A stretch of DNA of 64,000 nt from an uncultured Bacteroidota bacterium (lineage in GTDB: Bacteria; Bacteroidota; Bacteroidia; Bacteroidales; P3), in contig CACYKY010000005.1 in the NCBI GenBank assembly GCA_902775135.1, positions 124,001 through 188,000 of the forward strand, written 5' to 3'. Of the stretch, positions 41,839 through 49,679 are shown in pieces; the first letter of the stretch is position 1; each line of letters begins with the position of its first letter. A program made the translations under genes and the position numbers. Under the pieces are notes generated by a model. It had not been told where the DNA came from. It made no database searches and saw only the letters and a list, made by a program, of their open reading frames with translations.

Positions 41839-43596
41839 TCAAATATTTCTACCGCCTATTCTTAGAATACCCGAGCCACCGTGTTTCTTCCTTCCCAGCA
41901 AATTGCCGAACTTAGTCCACATAATCTTATCGGCAGCGTCGGAGAAGTGGGTGGCCTCCTCCGGCAGCACACCCGAGTCCGGGCGTTCAGAGGACTTATC
42001 CTTCTCCAGTTTATCCTTCACCTGTTTCACTTTGGCGTTGTTCATACTGATGAGCGTATAGTGGCACTTGTCACCATTAATACGGAAGCGAGGGTAGTTA
42101 TCATCCTGCTCGCTGAGGATGATACCCCACAGGACGTACTTGTCCGACTGAGGCGGCTCCATACCCTTGTGCTCCTTCATCACGACAGACCAGCCGTGAC
42201 GGTGTAGCACCTCCACAGCCATATCGTTGTATGTCCGGCTATTCATCACGGCAGGGTTTTTATGGTCGCCGTATTTGTCTTTAAAGAACACAGCAGTCTT
42301 GCAGCAATGCTGCTCGTAGTACTTACAGAACTGGCCGATAAGGTTGTCAATGACAACATTGTCGCTTCCATCCGGTTTACAGTAGAACTCGTTGATCATC
42401 GTCTGGCACACCTGGTCAGAAGCGCAACCATTCACGAAGTCCCAGTGGCGAGGTTGAGACACCTGCATCACGCAGATCTTCGAGCCCCAATCGAACGACA
42501 GTTCCAGAGGTGAAGAAGCGTCGCAGTCCTTGTCATAGACAGAAGACCTGAATTCCTCCTCCGACAAGTCGAAGCCCGGCTGAGACATCACACCGCGCAG
42601 CTGGTCGTTGTCGTAGTGATTGTAGTAGACGTGCTTTCGCTCCTGGATAGAGTAGAAGCAGTCCTCAACCTTATCGTAGAAGAGGTTCATAATCTCTGTC
42701 ATAAAGATGAGCGACGGCAGCTGCTTCTGATTCTTCAGTAGATAGTCGAAAGTCAGCATCTCCAAGTTGTCGAATGCATTCGACAACGTGAACAGCACAC
42801 CGTCCTTCGACACGAATGGAGCCATCTGCTGTTTGAGCCTGACAATTTCGTTCCATTGTCGGCGGAACTCAGGCACCAGTTCTTTGTTTTTCGTCTGCTT
42901 ATACTCTTCCACCACACGCAGCAGGTCCACCTGCATCATCACCACACGGTTCCAGATATCAAACAGGCGCACACCGCGTTCCTTATAATAATATTCGCCG
43001 TACTCCAGCACCCAACGACCTTCCTTTGTCACCGGCATAGATGTCGAGTACTTGAAGCCGTGGTGCATAGGTACCGGGTTGCCACTTTTCTTCCCGAAGA
43101 ACTCATTGTTGCCACGGTTAGTAGGCGACACTTCGTTGTTGTATTGCTCTCGGTCTATAGTCAGAGCCTCATCCACAATTTCGTAGTCCGAGTTGGCACC
43201 ACGTCCGCTGCCAGGTTCCGATTGTGATATCAGAACAAAGCGGGTACCGTTCCGAAACGATATCACGTTGTCGAACTTATTCAGCTGCTCGTATGATGAG
43301 AGGAAGTCTGCCGGTGGCTTACGGCCAATCACATAGTCGTAGTCCTTTTGGTGTCCCATCTGGTTGAGCAGCTTCAGCGACGAAGGCAGCGTCCTTGTCA
43401 GCAGTTGTCCGAATGTCTTGCCTGTAATGGTGCAGATGCCTCGTGGCATATAGCGTATGATGGCATCCATCTTGAAACCGATGTCGAACGACTTACCAGT
43501 GCCGCGACCTTCCACCGACACCTCGCAGGGTGCCTGTAGCAGCAGCTTCGGAAGCTGGGCCTTGTTGCCATACAGATACACGTCAGCCATAGGCAA
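41839..43596 (-). CDS. terL: Terminase large subunit
   Basis: The 585-residue protein has a Walker A motif ('VEGRGTGKSFDIG', about 29-41), a Walker B region ('NSDYEIVDEALTID') and a C-terminal RNase H-like nuclease domain with acidic residues in 'LELSFDWGSKICVMQV', 'NVVIDNLIGQF' and 'NSRTYNDMAVE'. It drives DNA packaging into the prohead and cuts the concatemer. The gene follows the small terminase-like genes and precedes the non-coding hairpin region. Confidence 0.9.
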   Translation of the reverse strand: MPMADVYLYGNKAQLPKLLLQAPCEVSVEGRGTGKSFDIGFKMDAIIRYMPRGICTITGKTFGQLLTRTLPSSLKLLNQMGHQKDYDYVIGRKPPADFLSSYEQLNKFDNVISFRNGTRFVLISQSEPGSGRGANSDYEIVDEALTIDREQYNNEVSPTNRGNNEFFGKKSGNPVPMHHGFKYSTSMPVTKEGRWVLEYGEYYYKERGVRLFDIWNRVVMMQVDLLRVVEEYKQTKNKELVPEFRRQWNEIVRLKQQMAPFVSKDGVLFTLSNAFDNLEMLTFDYLLKNQKQLPSLIFMTEIMNLFYDKVEDCFYSIQERKHVYYNHYDNDQLRGVMSQPGFDLSEEEFRSSVYDKDCDASSPLELSFDWGSKICVMQVSQPRHWDFVNGCASDQVCQTMINEFYCKPDGSDNVVIDNLIGQFCKYYEQHCCKTAVFFKDKYGDHKNPAVMNSRTYNDMAVEVLHRHGWSVVMKEHKGMEPPQSDKYVLWGIILSEQDDNYPRFRINGDKCHYTLISMNNAKVKQVKDKLEKDKSSERPDSGVLPEEATHFSDAADKIMWTKFGNLLGRKKHGGSGILRIGGRNI

Positions 43597-44178
43597 TCAG
43601 TTTTCTAGCAGAGCCACAGCGCCATCGTCGTCGATGGTGCCGTTGTTCATAGCGTTAAGAATCTGTTGTCGCACCTCGACAGGCAGCAGGGCCAGCGTTT
43701 TCTCCGGCAGTGTAAATGTCTTGTTGTTGAGGTTCACTTGGATGTAGATTTGGTTGGACTCAGTCAGGTGTGGGTCAACCTGTTTGTCCGGTCGGCTCTC
43801 GATGTACTTCTCCAATGTGGCAAGGTTCTTAGACCGGACCGCCTCCGAAGCACCCGGTCTCGATATCTCGTGCATCAGTTTCTCGATGAAATACGTCTCA
43901 AGGAATTCGCGGCTGAAACTGAGGTAATCGCCCCACGTCTTTCGAGTGAAGTCGACGTATCTTCTAGCCGTTGTTTCAGGCAGATTCTTTAACGCCATAA
44001 GTTTGCGGATGCATACATTCTTCTGTGGGAAATCCCGCAGTAACCCATAGCAGGCCACACAAATATCCAGCATTCTCTTGTGGTCAGGATCCAAAGCCTT
44101 CGAGCTGCCATTGTTGATGTAGTCCTGCAGAATCTCGAAGTCAATATTTGTCACACTTTCCATTGGTAAGTACCTCAT
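43597..44178 (-). CDS. Terminase-associated helical protein, small-subunit candidate
   Basis: The 193-residue helical protein directly precedes terL. 'NVCIRKLMALKNLPETTARRYVDF' looks like a helix-turn-helix that could bind the packaging site. The stop-start overlap TAATG with the upstream gene fixes the start at 44178, although an ATG at 44163 is possible. It may be the small terminase or share the role with the 98-residue gene. Confidence 0.5.
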   Translation of the reverse strand: MRYLPMESVTNIDFEILQDYINNGSSKALDPDHKRMLDICVACYGLLRDFPQKNVCIRKLMALKNLPETTARRYVDFTRKTWGDYLSFSREFLETYFIEKLMHEISRPGASEAVRSKNLATLEKYIESRPDKQVDPHLTESNQIYIQVNLNNKTFTLPEKTLALLPVEVRQQILNAMNNGTIDDDGAVALLEN

Positions 44179-44474
44179 TAATATATCAGTTTTTCGTGTT
44201 CCTCATCTGTTGTCTGCAGTATATTCTGCAGTTTACCTAACATCGGCGACGAGCCGTTCTTAGCTTCCCGAAGGATAGTCAGTCTCAGATCCAATTCCGT
44301 TTGCAGTCGGCCTTTCATCCACGCCTGGTAGATTCTGCCTTCGTGATTCTCAAACTCTTCACGCACCTCACTTTCTGGAATAGATAGTGCCAAAGCAACT
44401 TCCTTGTAGGAGAAGCCCACACCACCCATCTTTTCTATGTTGGCCATATCGGCCTCGGTCAGTTCTTTCATCAT
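44178..44474 (-). CDS. Small HTH protein, terminase small subunit-like
   Basis: The 98-residue protein contains 'GFSYKEVALALSIPESEVREEFENHEG', a helix-turn-helix typical of small terminase subunits and homeodomain-like phage proteins, followed by a helix ('LRLTILREAKNGSSPMLGKLQNIL'). Context next to terL supports DNA recognition in packaging. It overlaps the upstream PLD-like gene by 4 nt. Confidence 0.55.
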   Translation of the reverse strand: MMKELTEADMANIEKMGGVGFSYKEVALALSIPESEVREEFENHEGRIYQAWMKGRLQTELDLRLTILREAKNGSSPMLGKLQNILQTTDEEHEKLIY

Positions 44475-45097
44475 TCAAAGCTTTTGATTCCGTCGAAATA
44501 TTCCTTATAGAACAGGCACACACCATCGTCGATAGTGATAGTGCCCTGTTCTGTCCGAGGATTGGTATTGATGTTTGCTGAACACTCAATAACAAAGTGG
44601 AAGTCGTCGCCCCATCCCGCATATATCTTCGAGTGGTTACGGAACACGGCAACACGACCGCACTGTGTCCGCTCCACCAGATCCTTCAGCATACGGTATT
44701 CCACCCGGTATTGGTTAGGGAATATCTCACCAACGTAGCAGTCAAGATGTTCAATGACACCTTGTTCAATCCACTCGCTGAACTGCAGGATATCCTCAGC
44801 AGCCATACACCACGTAGAGAAGAGCAGGTAGTGCAGCTTTGGTTGGTGTATCAGCACCACCTTCAGAAACGACAGCGAGTCCACGTCGCCTGCCGTGATG
44901 AAGTGCCAGCATTGCCCCTTCTCAAATTTTTCAAGGTTCATTGCCTCCAGCAGACGCGCCTCGGAGAAGCCGCGTCTATATAGATATTGCTTTGAGAATG
45001 TGGTGCAGGCCGTTGTCCTACGGTGCGAGTGATCACTGCTCTTTTTCTGCTGCTCATCTGCTGCCTGAGGTGCATCGTTGTTGAAGTTCAAATCCAT
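44471..45097 (-). CDS. Phospholipase D-like protein
   Basis: The 208-residue protein has one HxK-type PLD half motif ('VFRNHSKIYAGWGDDFHFVIECSANINTNPRTEQ', about 145-178), as in PLD-like nucleases that work as dimers. The N terminus is polar. The start at 45097 is chosen because the upstream stop codon overlaps it (TAATG). Bacteroides prophages often carry such a gene before the terminase. The target, nucleic acid or lipid, cannot be told. Confidence 0.6.
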   Translation of the reverse strand: MDLNFNNDAPQAADEQQKKSSDHSHRRTTACTTFSKQYLYRRGFSEARLLEAMNLEKFEKGQCWHFITAGDVDSLSFLKVVLIHQPKLHYLLFSTWCMAAEDILQFSEWIEQGVIEHLDCYVGEIFPNQYRVEYRMLKDLVERTQCGRVAVFRNHSKIYAGWGDDFHFVIECSANINTNPRTEQGTITIDDGVCLFYKEYFDGIKSFE

Positions 45098-45831
45098 TAG
45101 CACCCCCTTCTTTTAAGTTCTGATTCCAGCTTGGCCAGCTCATCCTGTTTCGCAGTAAGTTTTTTTTCAATCTCCTTTCGTTTCGGGCATTGCGGCATTG
45201 GATTTTCTTTTTTTGCGGCCGTGTCCTGCTGGTAGCGCAGCTGGTTCTTAGCCCTGTTGATGGCGGCTTTCGCTGCCTTGGCCTTTTTAGCCAGCTGCAA
45301 ATCGGACATCTGCTGCATAGGCGTTTCGACTTTGGGCGTTTCAGGATGCAGCACCTGGTCGAGAGTCTTACCTTCCATAACCTCTTTCAGCTGTTCTTCA
45401 GACACCCGACCAGCGAAATACTCTTCCTTTGCCTCGTAGATAGAGTTATAGCGTTCGATGAGTGGCTCACGTTCCTTCATCAGTTCCAGTCTTTTTTTCA
45501 CAGAGGCATCTTCGTTACTTTCCCCTGTCTCAAACATTGAGCGGTGAATCTTCGACAGCCTTACCCACGTATCGTGGATCATCTGCTTTGCGCTCTCAAC
45601 GACAGGTGGTACGGCAGGAACAGCGGAAGGTTTTTCTTTAACATCATAATTCTTTAAACTACCACCTACCTTTCGCAGTTCTGCCACGAGGTCGCCCATA
45701 GCAAAACGAGGCGAGCGGTTCGAGAACACTCGTACCAACTGACTGTTATTGGTGGCCATCTCCAGCATCTTGACACCAGCCTTGTAGTCGCGCTGAGGGT
45801 CCGATATCCATTGTTCTATATCTATATTCAT
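45097..45831 (-). CDS. Charged coiled-coil protein of unknown function
   Basis: The 244-residue protein (start at 45831, directly after the promoter) has an N-terminal part 'MNIDIEQWISDPQRDYKAGVKML' and long charged helices, ending in 'KRKEIEKKLTAKQDELAKLESELKRRGC'. The upstream in-frame extension crosses the promoter and is AT-rich, so it is not coding. It heads the packaging operon. Function unknown. Confidence 0.55.
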   Translation of the reverse strand: MNIDIEQWISDPQRDYKAGVKMLEMATNNSQLVRVFSNRSPRFAMGDLVAELRKVGGSLKNYDVKEKPSAVPAVPPVVESAKQMIHDTWVRLSKIHRSMFETGESNEDASVKKRLELMKEREPLIERYNSIYEAKEEYFAGRVSEEQLKEVMEGKTLDQVLHPETPKVETPMQQMSDLQLAKKAKAAKAAINRAKNQLRYQQDTAAKKENPMPQCPKRKEIEKKLTAKQDELAKLESELKRRGC

Positions 45832-45835
45832 ACTG

Positions 45836-45871
45836 CAAAGATAAATATATCCGTTCGCACGTTCAGAGACA
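45836..45871 (-). promoter_or_regulatory. Late promoter-like site P5 (TGTCTC-N22-TATCTTTG)
   Basis: TATCTTTG (45843-45836) lies 4 nt before the ATG at 45831. TGTCTC (45871-45866), one base off the phage late box, is exactly 22 nt upstream. Transcripts would be leaderless. Confidence 0.6.
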
Positions 45872-45879
45872 GATGGAAA

Positions 45880-46145
45880 TAATTTTTTTTTCAATCTGTA
45901 GACACACTTTTCCTTGTAATAATTGTAATATTTGTAATATCGTTGATTGTCAACGATATATAATATTACAAACCTCCAAAAAATGTTACAATTATTACAA
46001 TTTGGGGTCAAAATGGCCCAAACTTACCACTTGAAGAGAAAAATATTACAGAATATTACAATTTATTACAATGTTGTAATAATGTAATTTATTGTATATC
46101 AATAATATTACAATTATTACAATTATTACAACGTTTTTCAGCTGA
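45880..46145. repeat. AT-rich iteron-like region
   Basis: The sequence carries many direct and inverted copies of the words 'ttacaattattacaa' and 'tgtaataattgtaa', plus a perfect 10-bp palindrome ATATCGTTGA/TCAACGATAT (45937-45959, 3-nt loop). No gene is present. Such repeat arrays act as replication origins or partition/regulatory sites. Related words occur right of the integrase near 19680-19780. Confidence 0.6.
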
Positions 46146-46186
46146 AAATATCAAAAAATTTTCACTCCAAAATTACGCCACTGGGC

Positions 46187-46218
46187 ACAAAAAAAGACCC
46201 CGGCAATGCCGAGGTCTT
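46187..46218 (-). terminator. Strong rho-independent terminator after the tube-like gene
   Basis: On the minus strand the hairpin AAGACC(T)CGGC with GCCG(G)GGTCTT and a short loop is followed by seven Ts. It ends the head operon that holds protease-scaffold, capsid and tube-like genes. Confidence 0.88.
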
Positions 46219-46254
46219 GCGACTGTTTAACAGCTATGGCTCGAAGGCCGTGAC

Positions 46255-46857
46255 TTAGGCTGCAGATATCATCGGCAGTCCGTTGGTGCTGTCTTCCGGG
46301 CTCCACTCGGGGTAGAACACCTGCGGCATCGGGGTGTCCCACTCGAACTGCAGGGTGGCACCGTTCTGGTCGGTGACAGCCTTGCCGCTTGTTGCCTCCA
46401 CGCCGTCGGCAATCTCGGCACCGCGTTCGAGGTCGCCCATCAGGTGGATCTCGCCGTTGTTCTGGACGGCCACGATGATAAGCTCCTGGTTGATCATCGT
46501 GCCGAGGAAACCGAGCAGCTTGCGCTTCATACCCGGATGGAACACCTCGAGGGTGGCTTTCAGCGAACGGCTGCCGACACCGGCACCCTGGACGGCGTAT
46601 TTGATTTCGCCGAGGTCCTTGGCACAGTAGAGCTTGGCGAAGCCCTTGCCTGTGGCTACGGTGAAGGCTTTGCCTTCCATAGCTGTGGAGCCGATCTGTA
46701 CGTAGTCCGTGAAACTGGTTTTCGTGGTGGCCAGCACCGCGTTGATGGCGGTTACGTCGTCCTTCGGGATGAAGTACATAGTCTTCACGCCGGACATATT
46801 GTTCTGGCAGAACTCGGTGTTTGCCAGCGATTCTATAGACAGTGTGCAATCACTCAT
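46255..46857 (-). CDS. Putative major tail tube or capsid-associated protein
   Basis: The 200-residue protein follows the major capsid gene and is paralogous to 35973-36650. Shared blocks are 'FxxNxxSGVKTMYFIPKDDVTAINA', 'LEVFHPGMKRKLLGFLG' and 'GDLERGAEIADGVEATSGKAVTDQNGATLQFEWD'. It is probably a major structural protein, because it is directly downstream of the capsid gene and closed by a strong terminator. A tail-tube fold fits best; a capsid decoration protein is the alternative. Confidence 0.5.
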   Translation of the reverse strand: MSDCTLSIESLANTEFCQNNMSGVKTMYFIPKDDVTAINAVLATTKTSFTDYVQIGSTAMEGKAFTVATGKGFAKLYCAKDLGEIKYAVQGAGVGSRSLKATLEVFHPGMKRKLLGFLGTMINQELIIVAVQNNGEIHLMGDLERGAEIADGVEATSGKAVTDQNGATLQFEWDTPMPQVFYPEWSPEDSTNGLPMISAA

Positions 46858-46891
46858 TGTTGAATCTCCTATGCTTTAAAGGTTTGACATT

Positions 46892-47887
46892 TTATTCCTC
46901 CACGGCGCTGCCGTCGGTCTTCCAGCCGACGGTGTTGGTGGAAGCAAACACTAGGTCGTTGTCGGTGAATCCGAGACCCTCGAACCAGTCGCACATCACG
47001 TCGACATCGCGGTGGAAGGCCTGCATATCGAAGTTCTTGCTGCTGCGCTTGGTGAGGTGGAGGATATTGCCCGGGGTTGTTGCCCAGATGTCGGTCGAAC
47101 CGGTCATACAGGGAGCGCCCTGAACGAGGTGCTTGGTCTTGTCGACATAGTCGCTCAGACCGCTGGCGCTGCTCACGTCGTAGAAGCCGAGAGCGCGGAG
47201 CTTGCGGAAGTATGCCGTTGCCATCTCGGGAGCCATGAATATGTACATATTCTGCTTCTTGAGGAAGCCGGGGATGGCATCCTCGAAGGCTTCGACCTGG
47301 TCGAAGATGTCGCTTGCGTTGAGCACACCGATGTCGGCAACCTTGTGGATGGGGTACACGTGGTCGGCAGCAGCAGCGGCTGTGAGGATGGCTTTGAAGC
47401 CGTCCATAGCGTTCACGGCATCTCCGGCGGTTCCCTCGGTGGGTGCCTGGTACTGACCGGTGTATGCCAGCTTCATCTCGCGGTCGTTCTCGATCTGAGC
47501 GCCCACAAGTTCCTCCATAACGTAGCGCACGAAGGGCCAGTCCTTCGGGTGCTTGTTGTCAGCGCTGAGGAAGCCAAGCCAGTTGTCCCAGCACACGTCG
47601 GGTTTCAGTTGCTTGTCGACCTTCATCGGGCGGAGGATGATTGTGTTGGGGTGGAACTCGGTGTCGCCCTTGGGCGTGAATCCGTGCTGGTAGCCCTGGA
47701 TCACCTCGGTGGTTTCCACGTTGGCCGTCTGGTAGACGGTCTCCGTGCTGTTGATGTGGCGGATGCCGGGGAGGTTCAGCGTCTCGCTGCCCTGCATCAG
47801 TTTCTTGACCAGACGGTTCATGTTGTTCTGGCCTTTGATGTAGTAGTTACCGAAAGCGGTAACCAGCTCTTGAACAATTTCTGCCAT
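46892..47887 (-). CDS. Major capsid protein
   Basis: The 331-residue protein lies immediately downstream of the protease-scaffold gene, the standard capsid position. It contains an elongated N-terminal arm ('MAEIVQELVTAFGNYYIKG'), a 'FHPNTIILRPMKVDKQLKPDVC' strand region, a P-domain-like helix ('WPFVRYVMEELVGAQIENDREMKLAY') and 'NMYIFMAPEMATAYFRKLRALG', which fit an HK97-type capsid fold. No membrane segment is seen. Confidence 0.75.
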   Translation of the reverse strand: MAEIVQELVTAFGNYYIKGQNNMNRLVKKLMQGSETLNLPGIRHINSTETVYQTANVETTEVIQGYQHGFTPKGDTEFHPNTIILRPMKVDKQLKPDVCWDNWLGFLSADNKHPKDWPFVRYVMEELVGAQIENDREMKLAYTGQYQAPTEGTAGDAVNAMDGFKAILTAAAAADHVYPIHKVADIGVLNASDIFDQVEAFEDAIPGFLKKQNMYIFMAPEMATAYFRKLRALGFYDVSSASGLSDYVDKTKHLVQGAPCMTGSTDIWATTPGNILHLTKRSSKNFDMQAFHRDVDVMCDWFEGLGFTDNDLVFASTNTVGWKTDGSAVEE

Positions 47888-47922
47888 TGTAATGATAATT
47901 TTGATTGTTAATACTCAGTTCA

Positions 47923-48954
47923 CTACTCCTCAACGCCGAGCTGAGCGCAGGCTTTCTTGTAGCTCTCGCTGTCGGTCCAGCCTGTCTTGTCCTCGGTTTT
48001 GGTGTCCTTGCCGAGCACCGAATTGGTGGCTGCAGGGATTTTGTCGAGCAGGTTCTTCAGCTCGCTGACGCGGTCTTCGGCGGCTTTCTTTGCGGCTTCA
48101 GCGTCGGCCTTGGCGGTCTCGGCGGCAGCCTTCTCGCTTTCGGCGGTGGCTTTGGCGTTCTCGGCAGCTTTTTTCTGCGACTTCAGCGTGTCGATTTCGT
48201 TCTGCTTGTTCTGCAGCTCATCGTTGAGTTTCTTCAGGGTGTCGTCGTCCATCAGGAACGCACCCTCTTTGTTGGCATCCAGTTCCTGGACGGCCAACAG
48301 AGCGGCAATGGCCGCATAGGTCATGATGCTTTTCTTCATGGGTCTATTTTTTAAGTTGAACATATTTTGGATCCTTGTCTTCAAATAGTCGCTGTCGGCA
48401 GCCGTAGCCGTGATTTCCTCCGTGATGAAGCCGTACTGCAGGCATTCGTCTGTGTTGAGCCAGGCACCGTCGCCGTTGTTTCTTTCCATCAGCGCCTCGA
48501 TGTCCTCTTTCTTGCCTCCTGTTCGGTCGGTGTAGATAGACACAAGTCTGCTGTTGATGGCGCGTTGTGCTTCCAGTTCCTCCTCCAGCACATTCTCGTT
48601 GCCTACCACGCCGCTCCAGCACTTGTGGATGAGGAAGAGCGCGTAGCGGCTCATCTTTCGTGTTGCGCCTGCCATAGCTATGATGGTGGCTGCAGAGGCG
48701 CAGCGGCCGTAGCATTCGGTGGTCACTCTGTCGCCCATTGTTAGCAGCAGTTCGTAGATGGCCAGAGCCTCATCCACATCGCCTCCGAGTGAGTTGATTT
48801 TCACGATGACGTTCTTTTTCGTGCTGGCCACGTTGCCCAGCTGCTGCTTGACGCTGTTGAGCGTCACGCCATCGCTCCACCAGCTGCCGCCGATCTCGCC
48901 TTGTATCTCCACGGTCACGTCGCCGGGGTTCTCTATGATGTTGAATACTTTCAT
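47923..48954 (-). CDS. ClpP-like head maturation protease fused to scaffold
   Basis: The 343-residue protein has an S14/SppA-like protease domain: 'VIVKINSLGGDVDEALAIYELL' and the catalytic Ser in 'CYGRCASAATIIAMAG', with His in 'ALFLIHKCWSG' (about 100-115). A long scaffold-type coiled coil ('DDDTLKKLNDELQNKQNEIDTLKSQKKAAENAKATAESEKAAAETAK') follows. The C terminus is Lys/Glu-rich. The start at 48954 is chosen because it follows the promoter -7 box at 48971. It matures the prohead. Confidence 0.85.
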   Translation of the reverse strand: MKVFNIIENPGDVTVEIQGEIGGSWWSDGVTLNSVKQQLGNVASTKKNVIVKINSLGGDVDEALAIYELLLTMGDRVTTECYGRCASAATIIAMAGATRKMSRYALFLIHKCWSGVVGNENVLEEELEAQRAINSRLVSIYTDRTGGKKEDIEALMERNNGDGAWLNTDECLQYGFITEEITATAADSDYLKTRIQNMFNLKNRPMKKSIMTYAAIAALLAVQELDANKEGAFLMDDDTLKKLNDELQNKQNEIDTLKSQKKAAENAKATAESEKAAAETAKADAEAAKKAAEDRVSELKNLLDKIPAATNSVLGKDTKTEDKTGWTDSESYKKACAQLGVEE

Positions 48955-48970
48955 ATTGCTGATTTTGCTG

Positions 48971-49006
48971 CAAAGATACAATCGTGTCATCTCTAAGTTG
49001 TTGACA
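48971..49006 (-). promoter_or_regulatory. Late promoter-like site P6 (TGTCAA-N22-TATCTTTG)
   Basis: TATCTTTG (48978-48971) is preceded by TGTCAA (49006-49001) at the same 22-nt spacing, two bases off the late consensus. It sits 17 nt before the protease-scaffold ATG. Confidence 0.5.
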
Positions 49007-49022
49007 TTTTGCCGCGTCAGCC

Positions 49023-49098
49023 ACAGCCCATCCGTTCCGCACCGGGGCAGCTCGAAGAGCCGGTTTGGTTGGGCCGGAATGCGGAACGGATGGGCTGT
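49023..49098. promoter_or_regulatory. Perfect 19-bp inverted repeat upstream of the head operon
   Basis: The arms 49023-49041 and 49080-49098 are perfect reverse complements with a 38-nt loop. Neither side has a T run, so this is not a normal terminator. It lies between the small tube-like gene and promoter P6, so it may shape the readthrough RNA, or bind a protein. Confidence 0.75.
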
Positions 49099-49174
49099 CT
49101 ATACATATTATATATATATGAAAAAAGAGAGCCGCCTAAGCGACTCTCTCCACTAACTAATAACACAATGAAAA

Positions 49175-49624
49175 CTAACTCATCATCATCTGTGGAAAGG
49201 CTGTGAGTGCCGAGAATGCTATGTTGTAGGCTGTCTCTCCTTCAGGGCTTCCGTCGTTGTTGTCTTTCATTGTCATACGCATTGGTGCCGTTGTGTCGCC
49301 CATCAGCCACTTCACTCCGTTGTTGTCTGTCACTCTTACCAGGTAGCGGCCACGCTCCAGCGTCATCAGGTCGCGTACCGGTACACCGCCTTTGGCGGGA
49401 ACTGTGACTTCCACCGTGTGGCGGTAACACTCTCCCACGCTTTCCGTGTTCACCTTGGCGTTCTTAAAATGGATCCTGCTCCAGTAGTGTCCTGATGCCA
49501 ATGTGACGTTCCAACCGTCCTCTGTTGGTGTCATTGTTGCAACATTCTTGATGTCAACATAATGCAGCGTTTTAACGCCCGCCATTGCGCTGCAGAACGG
49601 GTTTTTTTCTAAATTTTTTTCCAT
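49175..49624 (-). CDS. Small tube-like protein
   Basis: The 149-residue protein shares patterns with the two larger tube-like proteins: 'FCSAMAGVKTLHYVDIKNVATM' at the N terminus and 'LERGRYLVRVTDNNGVKWLMGDTTAPM' followed by 'YNIAFSALTAFPQ' near the C terminus. It lies at the start of the late region before the protease. An ATG at 49585 is an alternative start. Role unknown. Confidence 0.5.
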   Translation of the reverse strand: MEKNLEKNPFCSAMAGVKTLHYVDIKNVATMTPTEDGWNVTLASGHYWSRIHFKNAKVNTESVGECYRHTVEVTVPAKGGVPVRDLMTLERGRYLVRVTDNNGVKWLMGDTTAPMRMTMKDNNDGSPEGETAYNIAFSALTAFPQMMMS

Positions 49625-49679
49625 ATAATTTGTATTAGGGACAATTTGACCATAAATAATTGTGCTAAAATGTGTTTTC

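Noticed and set aside
45832..46011. N-terminal extension of the gene ending at 45097
   Set aside because: The extension crosses the promoter-like site and the AT-rich repeats, and its residues look random; the ATG at 45831 is a better start.
45880..46145. CRISPR array in the AT-rich repeats
   Set aside because: There is no constant repeat length or spacer; the pattern is overlapping short iterons.
49638..49643. Seventh late promoter box (TGTCCC) before the gene at 49624
   Set aside because: The box is present, but no TAnnTTTG motif lies at the 22-nt spacing, so it was left out of the promoter list.
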